Below, piece after piece: positions 6,949 through 13,267 of a stretch of 13,457 nt of DNA; the first letter of the stretch is position 1, and each line of letters begins with the position of its first letter. The notes beneath the pieces are model-generated. The model made no database searches and was not told the DNA's origin. It was given only the letters and a program-made list of their open reading frames with translations. Source of the stretch: Syntrophorhabdaceae bacterium PtaU1.Bin034 (GTDB taxonomy: Bacteria > Desulfobacterota_G > Syntrophorhabdia > Syntrophorhabdales > WCHB1-27); the NCBI GenBank assembly GCA_002067405.1, contig MVRP01000102.1:1-13457 (forward strand). The letters are read 5' to 3'. The position numbers were made by a program, and so were the translations under genes.

Positions 6949-8013
6949 ATGACGGACAGGCCCATGCGATTAACGCTCTGGTATGAAGAGATGGACGGAG
7001 ACGATTATCCTCTGGTAGGTAAAAAGAATGCAAACCTGGGGGAAATGACAAAGGCAGGAATACCCGTTTCGCCCGGTTTCTCCATTACCATTTACGCAAA
7101 CGATAGGTTCATCAGCGATACGGGCATCAAGACGCAGCTGGCAAAACGGCTTCCCGAGTTGGGACATGTGACTTATGAGACGGCAAAGGACGCAAGTGAT
7201 TTTGCCATGGCCCTGATCGAGGGCGCCAGCCTTCCGTCGTACCTTGAGGACGCAATTCTGTCTGATTACGGGACGCTATGTTCCCGATACGGCAGGACTG
7301 CATGCCCGGTTGCAGTTCGGAGCAGCGGCTCGGTATCGATGCCGGGACAGATGGAAACCTATCTCAACATATGCGGGGAGAAGGATCTGATCGAATACGT
7401 GAAGAAGTGCTGGGCGAGTGCATACAACACCGAAGCTATCATGTACAGGATGAACAAAGATATGCCCTTCCTGTTCAACATCGGCGTCGGCATTCCCAAG
7501 ATGGTGAATTCCAGGGTATCAGGCATAATTTTCACCATAAATCCGATAAACGGGGACCCGTCCAAAATATCGATAGACGCGAGTTACGGACTCGGTGAGG
7601 CCGTAGTGAGCGGGATCGTAACGCCCGACACCTATCTTATCGACAAGATCACCATGGAGCCGATCAAGACGACCATAGGAAGCAAAGAGATCCAATGCGT
7701 TTACCGGGAAAATGCGAGCGACATTATCCAGGTGCCGGTGCCGGACGAAACAAGATGCAGGCCCTGCCTCACCCGCGAGGAAATGCTTGAGCTGGCCCGT
7801 ATTGGCAAGTTGATCGAGAACTATTACGGGAAGGCGTACGACATCGAGTTCGGCATAGACGCGGATATCGATTTTCCGGCAAATATCGTCATCCTGCAGG
7901 TCAGGCCCGAATCGGTGTGGAGCAAGAAAGAGGTTGCAGCAAAGACCGCGCGCAGGAAAGACCCGATGGAACGCATAGTCGGCCAGTTGCTTACGGGAGT
8001 CAGGTTGAAATAG
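6949..8013 (+). CDS. ppsB: PpsB-like phenylphosphate synthase ATP-binding subunit (PEP synthase N-terminal-like)
   Basis: This 354-residue (about 40 kDa) protein is an ATP-grasp PEP/pyruvate-binding domain. In the Thauera model it transfers the beta-phosphoryl of ATP to the histidine of PpsA, giving AMP and phosphate. Motifs in order: VGKKNANLGEM (23-33), AGIPVSPGF (36-44), PVAVRSSGSVSMPGQMETYL (120-139), VSGIIFTINPI (190-200), DASYGLGEAVVSG (210-222), KAYDIEFGID (295-304) and ILQVRPESVW (315-324). R124 and the E300/Q317/R319 cluster fit nucleotide and metal contacts. The SMPGQMETYLN segment lies between pyruvate phosphate dikinase (SMPGMMDT) and PEP synthase forms. It carries no phosphohistidine domain and so must work with a separate one. 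ATG 6949 follows ACGGAGG (6935-6941). An upstream in-frame ATG at 6724 lies inside ppsA. It is the only ppsB in the window. Confidence 0.88.
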   Translation: MTDRPMRLTLWYEEMDGDDYPLVGKKNANLGEMTKAGIPVSPGFSITIYANDRFISDTGIKTQLAKRLPELGHVTYETAKDASDFAMALIEGASLPSYLEDAILSDYGTLCSRYGRTACPVAVRSSGSVSMPGQMETYLNICGEKDLIEYVKKCWASAYNTEAIMYRMNKDMPFLFNIGVGIPKMVNSRVSGIIFTINPINGDPSKISIDASYGLGEAVVSGIVTPDTYLIDKITMEPIKTTIGSKEIQCVYRENASDIIQVPVPDETRCRPCLTREEMLELARIGKLIENYYGKAYDIEFGIDADIDFPANIVILQVRPESVWSKKEVAAKTARRKDPMERIVGQLLTGVRLK

Positions 8014-8044
8014 AGAAAAGTAACCTGCCGGGTTTCGAGAGCGG

Positions 8045-8989
8045 TCAGGAGGCCGATTTGTTTATTTCCTTATTCGAGAGTAATAATCCTCTCGGATCGG
8101 GACTTGCCATGAGCTCTTTCAGATATGCGATGAAAGCAAGAACGGTATGATCGTATTTTTTGGACTTCAGGTAAGCGACGGAAACCTGCAGGAACAGGGG
8201 TTCGAGAAGCGGGATAACCGTGAGGGAGTCGTTCTCTTCGTTCTCTACAGCTCGCCTGATGAGAATCGAGACTCCCTTTCCCTGCGATACCCATTCTTTG
8301 ATGAATTCGGTGCTGTTTGCCTCGGTGAGCACGGAGGGCAGGATATTCAACCTGGAAAACGCGTCGAGGACCACGCTCCTGGTTGCAGATCCATCCTCCC
8401 TTATAATAAAAGGATACGGGCTGATATCGGCCAGGGAGACGGCTTTCCTTTTTGCGAGGGCATGGTTTTTGGCAGTGATCAGCATCAGTTCTTCATTGAC
8501 GAATGGAAAAGCCTGGATCTTCTTTGACAAGTGCTGATGGGCCACTATAATGACGTCGTTTCTCCCCGAAAGGAGCGTCTTTTCCATTTCTATGGAGGGG
8601 CCGGAATCGAGCTTGATGGCGATGTTCGGAGCCCTTCTTTGAAATCCCCCCACAATAAAGGGCATTATATTCCTGGCATAATTGATCGTTGTCCCTATGC
8701 TGAGGGACGGTTCTCGATTCTTTCTGATGGCCAGGATCTTATCGTCCAGTTCCCAGGTAATCGCCCCGATGCGCTCAGCGTATTTGTAGACAGTTCTTCC
8801 CTCTTTTGTAAGGGTGAAGGCTCCGTTTTCCCTATTAATCAGCTTGATCCCCGTCTGGGCTTCGAGTTGTGCCACATGATGCGAGACACCAGGCTGCGTC
8901 ATGCAAAGGACATCGGCGGCTTTGGAAAAGCTCTTGAGCTTTACCACGGTCGAGAAGACTATCAGTGAATTTAGGGAGAAATGAAGCAT
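8045..8989 (-). CDS. LysR-type transcriptional regulator
   Basis: This 314-residue protein has the LysR winged helix-turn-helix at the N terminus (FSKAADVLCMTQPGVSHHVA, 21-40, then QLEAQTGIKLINRE) and a two-lobed effector-binding domain from about residue 93 (SLSIGTTINYARNIMPFIVG) to the C terminus. It presumably senses an aromatic substrate or pathway intermediate. It is divergent from the second cassette at 9201 and convergent with ppsB (31 bases between stops). The classical arrangement predicts control of the divergent cassette and of itself. The start ATG at 8987-8989 has only weak Shine-Dalgarno character (GAGAAA), and the promoter is close, so the mRNA leader would be very short. The effector and its sign of action cannot be read from the sequence. 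Confidence 0.92.
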   Translation of the reverse strand: MLHFSLNSLIVFSTVVKLKSFSKAADVLCMTQPGVSHHVAQLEAQTGIKLINRENGAFTLTKEGRTVYKYAERIGAITWELDDKILAIRKNREPSLSIGTTINYARNIMPFIVGGFQRRAPNIAIKLDSGPSIEMEKTLLSGRNDVIIVAHQHLSKKIQAFPFVNEELMLITAKNHALAKRKAVSLADISPYPFIIREDGSATRSVVLDAFSRLNILPSVLTEANSTEFIKEWVSQGKGVSILIRRAVENEENDSLTVIPLLEPLFLQVSVAYLKSKKYDHTVLAFIAYLKELMASPDPRGLLLSNKEINKSAS

Positions 8990-9004
8990 AAGTATTTCTC
9001 ATAC

Positions 9005-9034
9005 ACTATAAGAACAAATCAATTGACATGTCAA
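9005..9034 (-). promoter_or_regulatory. Sigma-70 promoter for the lysR gene
   Basis: On the minus strand TTGACA (9034-9029) is followed after 18 bases by TATAGT (9010-9005), close to the sigma-70 consensus. The -10 box lies 15 bases before the lysR ATG, which predicts a leader of roughly ten bases. Confidence 0.7.
9023..9034. promoter_or_regulatory. Perfect 12-bp palindrome, candidate LysR operator
   Basis: TTGACATGTCAA is a perfect palindrome in the gap between the divergent lysR and the second cassette. It contains a T-N(10-11)-A spacing that is common in LysR sites, and it overlaps the -35 box of lysR, so binding here could repress the regulator's own gene. Binding is inferred. Confidence 0.5.
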
Positions 9035-9051
9035 CACCTTAGAACGAGAAT
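9023..9051 (+). promoter_or_regulatory. Possible divergent promoter for the second cassette
   Basis: The same palindrome presents TTGACA on the plus strand (9023-9028). With 17 bases of spacing the matching -10 is GAGAAT (9046-9051), four of six to consensus. It would give a leader of about 140 bases before the ATG at 9201. A weak -10 is typical of an activator-dependent promoter. Confidence 0.35.
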
Positions 9052-9140
9052 GGAAAAAGATCATAACACAATTCCTCTAGCTTCAGGCGTCGTTTGTTGT
9101 CAAGAAAAGGGAACCCTATTGACGGGATATGTTACTCGCC

Positions 9141-9168
9141 GGTTTATCTTCCCGGTCCCGGATAAACC
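9141..9168 (+). other. Hairpin in the leader of the second cassette
   Basis: GGTTTATC (9141-9148) pairs perfectly with GATAAACC (9161-9168) around a 12-base loop, ending 32 bases before the ATG at 9201. There is no T-run after it. It could be an mRNA leader structure or a protein-binding inverted repeat. Confidence 0.4.
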
Positions 9169-9200
9169 TTTCGATTATCAGGTGGTGCAAGGAGGACCAT

Positions 9201-9848
9201 ATGGCGGTTTTGTTCACACAGTCTTGGGATGTTATACAGGGCAGGGAGGAGGCGTACTCCGATTTTGTGAACAGCACGTTGCTTCCCGGGATGACCGCAA
9301 TAGGCCTTGCCCCGGTCGGCAGCTATTATGTGGAGGTCGGATCGGGACCGAGGATTATTGGGGTTCATCGCGCTGCTTCTTCCGGAGAGCTGTTTCAAAT
9401 CCTGAGGACAAGCCCGTTCAAGCAGCTCGCGCTTCAGGTCAAGCCGCTTGTCTGCAATTACAGGACCTCGATCCTTGAGCCGGTAGGCAGAACAAAATAT
9501 GAAGACTATGTGATACAGAAAGGTGTCTGGAAATTCAGCCAATACTATGATCTAAAGCAGGGCAGAAAGAGGGAGTACGGGGATTTTGTTCTTAATGAAT
9601 ACATACCTGCCCTTGAAAAACTTGATTACGTGGAAGTGACCGGGGGATGGAACGTCATATTGGGAGGGGTAAGTGAAATCATAGGAGAACTTACGTTCAG
9701 GGACCCCGTCGACATTGGAGGGATGCTCAACAGCCAGGAGTTCAGACAGGCGAACCTGAAACTGCAGGATGAGTTCGTAACGAACTACCAGAACAGGATC
9801 ATGAGGTGTACCGAGCGGTTCGATGAACCGAAGTGGTTCAGACTTTAG
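9201..9848 (+). CDS. Two-domain repeat protein, putative accessory subunit of the aryl-phosphate synthase (copy 2)
   Basis: This paralogue of the protein at 4356 has the same length (215 residues) and the same two-half build (QSWDVIQGREEAYSDFV, 7-23, against QYYDLKQGRKREYGDFV, 114-130). By eye the two copies differ at about 15 of the last 101 positions but about 38 of the first 114. The changes cluster at residues 59-73, so the N-terminal half is evolving faster and may carry specificity. ATG 9201 follows AAGGAGGA (9189-9196). An upstream in-frame ATG at 9129 has no ribosome site and would add residues absent from the paralogue. It is the first gene of the cassette divergent from lysR, which points to inducible expression. 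Its last eight codons, including the stop, lie in a 27-bp repeat found again at 9986. Confidence 0.8.
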   Translation: MAVLFTQSWDVIQGREEAYSDFVNSTLLPGMTAIGLAPVGSYYVEVGSGPRIIGVHRAASSGELFQILRTSPFKQLALQVKPLVCNYRTSILEPVGRTKYEDYVIQKGVWKFSQYYDLKQGRKREYGDFVLNEYIPALEKLDYVEVTGGWNVILGGVSEIIGELTFRDPVDIGGMLNSQEFRQANLKLQDEFVTNYQNRIMRCTERFDEPKWFRL

Positions 9849-9850
9849 GA
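9824..9850 (+). repeat. 27-bp direct repeat, copy 1 (3' end of the two-domain gene)
   Basis: These 27 bases encode the C-terminal EPKWFRL and the stop codon of the preceding gene, with one codon partly included. They recur without mismatch at 9986-10012. Inside the repeat TGAACC and GGTTCA form an inverted repeat around GAAGT. Confidence 0.9.
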
Positions 9851-9923
9851 GCGAGTTTCGTGGTCGGGCAGGTAAGAACGAATGAAGAATTGTTCCGGCA
9901 CTTTCCTTTTGTTGAAGGGGAGG

Positions 9924-9946
9924 CTCCACGGACTCTGTTCGTGGAG
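9924..9946 (+). other. Hairpin 1 in the insert between copy-2 accessory gene and ppsA
   Basis: CTCCACG (9924-9930) pairs perfectly with CGTGGAG (9940-9946) around a nine-base loop. It lies within the 135-bp insert bounded by the 27-bp repeats and has no counterpart in the first cassette. Confidence 0.6.
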
Positions 9947-9947
9947 G

Positions 9948-9979
9948 GGGCGACCGGGGCACCCGCGTGCGGGTCGCCC
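9948..9979 (+). other. Hairpin 2 in the insert, GC-rich
   Basis: GGGCGACC (9948-9955) pairs with GGTCGCCC (9972-9979). A competing inner stem ACCCG/CGGGT with a four-base loop (9961-9974) overlaps the right arm. GATAATT follows, not a T-run. It may be a weak terminator, a processing site or a REP-like element. Confidence 0.6.
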
Positions 9980-9985
9980 GATAAT

Positions 9986-10012
9986 TGAACCGAAGTGGTT
10001 CAGACTTTAGGA
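9986..10012 (+). repeat. 27-bp direct repeat, copy 2
   Basis: This is an exact copy of 9824-9850, separated from it by 135 bases and placed 43 bases before the ppsA copy 2 ATG. It carries a non-functional copy of the upstream gene's 3' end including the stop. The sequence that follows it leads into the A-rich ribosome-site leader of ppsA in the same manner as in the first cassette, so this copy marks the original gene junction. Confidence 0.9.
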
Positions 10013-10055
10013 AGGCTATTCAGGCTCTAAAGCTAAAATAAAAAAGGGGGAGCTT

Positions 10056-11897
10056 ATGGCCAGAACATTTATGGATCCGCACGACGTCCCGGCGATTCCG
10101 GGAACCGAGGGTTGGGAGAGAATGTACCCTTACCAGTATCAATTCTCGAAAGATGACCCGCTGAGGTCGGCTTTCGAGAGCAGCCAGGTATGGTTCTATG
10201 ACGGTCTGCATTACCCCGAACCTCACTACCCGTTCGATCTTATATGGGACGAAGCGTGGTCTCTGGGATTGTCGCAATACAATACGCGGCACTACCTGGT
10301 CCCGCCGGCCTTGGGCATCGATCATAGAATTGTAAACGGCTATGTCTTCATTAGCCCGGTCGGTGTGCCGAACCCCGCAGATATTGAAAAACGGGTACCG
10401 CACTTCATGGAACGGGCGGGTTACTACTATCAGAATTGGGACAGGCTCTACGACAACTGGAAAAAGAAGATGAACACGGTCCTCGAACAGCTTGAAGCCA
10501 TGGCGTTCACCGATTTACCCGAAATGGAAGATATAAGCGTCATCAAGGAAGGAAAGGGGAAGGGGAGCGGCTTCGAGCTTCTGACAAAGTATGATGAACT
10601 CATCAACCTCGGTCTTCTCTGCTGGCAACACCATTTCGAATTTCTTAACCTCGCCTATGCCGCTCAAGTGACGTTTTTTCAGACGGCCGACCAGATCTTC
10701 CCCGGCGTACCCATTTCCACGCTTGTGAAGATGTCAGCCGGTATGGAAGCATTGTTGTTCAGGCCTGATGCAGAGCTTATCAAGCTCTCCAAACTGGCCG
10801 TCGAGGCAGGTATTGATCAAATATTCCTGAAACCGTTGAAGGCCAAAGAACTGATAGCCGAACTGGAAAAGGATTCGGTGGGAAAAGAGTGGCTCAACGA
10901 GATGGAGAAATCGAGATATCCCTGGTTCTATATCTCAACCGGCACAGGGTGGTATCATACCCATATTAGCTGGAACGACAATCTCGACATTCCGTTTGAA
11001 GCGATAAGGACAAACATCAAAGCACTTAAGGCCGGCAAAGAGATAGGAAGGCCGACGGACCAGATCCTCAGGGAGCGTGACAGGCTCGCCGGGGAATACA
11101 GAAAGCTGATCAAATCGGAAGACGATAGAGAAGCCTTTGACCAGGGGCTTGCAGTAGCCCGCCTCGTGCTTCCGTATGCCGAGGACCACACGTTCTACGT
11201 GGAACACTGGTTTCACAGTCTTTTCTGGAGCAAGGTGCGACAGGTGGGCAAGGTCCTGGAAAACGCAGGTTTTATTGAAAACGGAGATACGGATATATGG
11301 TTCCTCAAGAGAGACGAGATCAAGCAGGCCTTGTGGGACTATGCAACAGCGTGGGCAACCGGGGTGAGGCCCAGAGGACCATCCTACTGGCCGAAAGAAA
11401 TCGCATGGAGAAAGGACGTGTACCAGAAATTCAGAGAATGGACACCCCCTCCTGCACTCGGAACACCGCCCGAGGTCGTTACCGAACCCTTTACTATTGT
11501 AATGTGGGGTGTTACCAACGAAGTCCTGGACAAGTGGCTGGGAGGCTCGGAAGAAGGGAAGAACGGCAATGAAATCCAGGGCTCTCCCGGTTCCTCAGGG
11601 ATTGTCGAGGGCAGGGCAAGAGTGCTCAAGAACGTTGAGGAGCTTGCCGATCTCACGGAAGGCGAAATACTGGTCGCAACTACTACATCGCCAAGCTGGG
11701 CGCCTGCCTTCGTTAAAATTGCAGGAGCGGTGACCGACGTGGGCGGACCCATGTGTCATGCCGCCATAGTGTGCAGGGAATACGGATTACCCACAGTAGT
11801 GGGAACCGGCAAGGGCACACAGGTCATAAAGACAGGCGATCTTATCAGGATCGACGGTGATACGGGCTTGGTGAAGATACTGGAACGGAAGAACTGA
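10056..11897 (+). CDS. ppsA: PpsA-like phenylphosphate synthase subunit with phosphohistidine domain (copy 2)
   Basis: This 613-residue paralogue of the protein at 5027 aligns end to end with it. The aromatic-rich N-terminal region (FYDGLHYPEPHYPFDLIWDE), the WYHTHISWNDNL and FYVEHWFHSLFW segments and the C-terminal mobile domain with GGPMCHAAIV are all kept, with H568 at the same residue number. The most diverged stretch is about residues 250-300 (AGMEALLFRPDAEL against AGFDPILFKPDAEL, and the helices after it), plus the linker before the mobile domain (about 495-510). It likely carries phosphate from the single PpsB to a different hydroxyarene, or serves the same one under different control. 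ATG 10056 follows AAGGGGGAG (10044-10052). No ppsB follows it; a membrane protein gene does. Substrate is unknown. Confidence 0.86.
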   Translation: MARTFMDPHDVPAIPGTEGWERMYPYQYQFSKDDPLRSAFESSQVWFYDGLHYPEPHYPFDLIWDEAWSLGLSQYNTRHYLVPPALGIDHRIVNGYVFISPVGVPNPADIEKRVPHFMERAGYYYQNWDRLYDNWKKKMNTVLEQLEAMAFTDLPEMEDISVIKEGKGKGSGFELLTKYDELINLGLLCWQHHFEFLNLAYAAQVTFFQTADQIFPGVPISTLVKMSAGMEALLFRPDAELIKLSKLAVEAGIDQIFLKPLKAKELIAELEKDSVGKEWLNEMEKSRYPWFYISTGTGWYHTHISWNDNLDIPFEAIRTNIKALKAGKEIGRPTDQILRERDRLAGEYRKLIKSEDDREAFDQGLAVARLVLPYAEDHTFYVEHWFHSLFWSKVRQVGKVLENAGFIENGDTDIWFLKRDEIKQALWDYATAWATGVRPRGPSYWPKEIAWRKDVYQKFREWTPPPALGTPPEVVTEPFTIVMWGVTNEVLDKWLGGSEEGKNGNEIQGSPGSSGIVEGRARVLKNVEELADLTEGEILVATTTSPSWAPAFVKIAGAVTDVGGPMCHAAIVCREYGLPTVVGTGKGTQVIKTGDLIRIDGDTGLVKILERKN

Positions 11898-11904
11898 TAT
11901 GGGC

Positions 11905-11942
11905 TTGAGGGGGCTGCTGCCATCGACAAACAGCCCCCTCAA
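11905..11942 (+). terminator. Hairpin after ppsA copy 2, possible partial terminator
   Basis: TTGAGGGGGCTG (11905-11916) pairs perfectly with CAGCCCCCTCAA (11931-11942) over a 14-base loop, eight bases after the stop codon. It lacks a T-run, so it may reduce read-through or protect the 3' end of the upstream mRNA rather than end transcription fully. The rest of the gap to 12089 holds a smaller TGCCAA/TTGGCA inverted repeat (12035-12052) and nothing else I recognise. Confidence 0.45.
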
Positions 11943-12089
11943 CGAAAGGTTCCTCCGAGATGACAAGCCTGATCGCAAGCCACACTTCTGTTTCTGATGC
12001 CTCGGATTTGCAGCAGTCGAGATCGGCAATAAGGTGCCAAACATCGTTGGCAACAAGCATCCATAAAAACTAGAAAAAGGGGGAGTATT

Positions 12090-13217
12090 ATGGATCAGCA
12101 GGCAGGAGTCAAGCAGCCTCTCTTGGGATTGCTGGCGACATTCGTTGTCTTGTTCATAGCCTTCGGCCTTATCATTTGGTTTGAAACCGAGACATTTCTC
12201 ACATGGGCAGGTTATCTCGCAATGACCCTTATCCCGTTCTCCATTATTATCGGTATGGTCTGGCAGACCAACTACCCGCCTCCTGCGGCAAAGATGGAAC
12301 AGCCCTTGAAAGGCATCTACCTTCTCCTGATAAACTTCATTGTCGGCGTTCTTGTGGCTGCATGGTCGTTGAAGACCGTTGGGGGTAATGCAGCACCTCC
12401 AACACCGTTCCTCGTATTCTTTACGATCATGACGGTCATCATGACTTTCTGGTGCGTGGTAGTGTGGCAGTGCTGGCCGGCAACAGGTATCAAAGGCGAT
12501 CATCCGGCCTTCGTGGGATTCGGGACACTCATAGTGTCTTACGCCCTCGCCTGGATACTCTACAAGACGCTGTTCAATTTCGGATTCGCGAAGGGTGCTC
12601 CTTTCTATTCCGTTGCGCTCGATCCCGGAGGAGCCTTCAACGCGTGGGTCGTATTGAGCTTTTTCCTTACTGCCCTTGCCGTCATTCTCGCGTGGGCGGA
12701 GCTTGATTTCTGGCCCCTGAGCCTCATTCCTCCCAAAGCCCCTGCTTTCGGCAGACAGCCAATTTGGGGCATTGTGGTGAGCCTGCTGGTGATCGTCATA
12801 TCACTGATAGTCCAATCAATCTTTCTCAGCGCGGGTATGGACGTCGTTGTCTACGCGGTTAAGGTCCCGATTTGCATTATTTTCGGGGAATTCATCATGC
12901 TTCTCCTGTTCCAGACCTCCCCTGTGCAGACAGTGAGGCAGCCCGGAAAGGGAATCGTGCTCATCGTCCTTTCTGTAGTCCTTTCCGTGGTGATGTACCA
13001 TCTCTATTCCTGGTTCAGCTTTCTCGTTGCCGGATCTCTGCCCAGCGGGCCCCCGGCCTACGTGTTGGAATTGTGGCTCGCAACGGCGCTCCTCAGTTTT
13101 ACCTTCCCCGTCATTGCGACTTACACGGGCGCCTTCAATTATTGGCCGCTGACCGAGCCCAGGCCTCAGGCAACGGCACGAGAGGGGCAGGTGCCGAAGG
13201 AACAGGCGGCGGTATAA
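12090..13217 (+). CDS. Polytopic membrane protein with five two-helix repeats, unknown function
   Basis: This 375-residue protein has about ten predicted membrane helices (roughly 11-31, 39-58, 75-94, 106-126, 139-162, 184-204, 225-247, 252-274, 288-312 and 324-347) and a short polar tail. It is built of five units that each start with a (Q/H)P-x(2-3)-G motif: Q9P10, Q71P72, H138P139, Q223P224 and Q284P285. Several units end in an aromatic-Pro motif (NYPPP 61-65, CWPATG 128-133, FWPL 207-210, YWPL 351-354). No signal peptide, ATP-binding or known transporter motif is visible. ATG 12090 follows AAAGGGGGAG (12075-12084), the same leader style as both ppsA genes. Its position after the cassette suggests transport of an aromatic substrate or product, or membrane anchoring of the synthase. 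I do not recognise the family. Confidence 0.8.
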   Translation: MDQQAGVKQPLLGLLATFVVLFIAFGLIIWFETETFLTWAGYLAMTLIPFSIIIGMVWQTNYPPPAAKMEQPLKGIYLLLINFIVGVLVAAWSLKTVGGNAAPPTPFLVFFTIMTVIMTFWCVVVWQCWPATGIKGDHPAFVGFGTLIVSYALAWILYKTLFNFGFAKGAPFYSVALDPGGAFNAWVVLSFFLTALAVILAWAELDFWPLSLIPPKAPAFGRQPIWGIVVSLLVIVISLIVQSIFLSAGMDVVVYAVKVPICIIFGEFIMLLLFQTSPVQTVRQPGKGIVLIVLSVVLSVVMYHLYSWFSFLVAGSLPSGPPAYVLELWLATALLSFTFPVIATYTGAFNYWPLTEPRPQATAREGQVPKEQAAV

Positions 13218-13231
13218 AAGGAGCGTAAGAG

Positions 13232-13267
13232 AACGCCTCGCACGGGGCGATTCCCGTGCGAGGCGTT
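13232..13267. terminator. Strong hairpin after the membrane protein gene, likely operon end
   Basis: A 15-bp perfect stem (13232-13246 with 13253-13267, GC-rich, left arm beginning AACGCCTCG) encloses a six-base loop GCGATT. It lies 14 bases after the last stop codon. The downstream side reads AAAACC on the plus strand, and no good T-run is present on either strand. A factor-dependent or 3'-protecting hairpin is therefore as likely as a classical intrinsic terminator. Confidence 0.6.

Noticed and set aside
9851..9985. Insertion sequence or CRISPR-like unit between the 27-bp repeats
   Set aside because: There is no transposase frame and no terminal inverted repeats, and two repeat copies with one spacer of 135 bases do not fit a CRISPR array. 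It is kept only as an unexplained insert.
11787..12503. A 238-codon minus-strand frame spanning the end of ppsA copy 2 and the start of the membrane protein gene
   Set aside because: It overlaps two well-supported genes, crosses the intercistronic hairpin, and encodes a Cys/His/Arg-rich sequence without a coherent motif.
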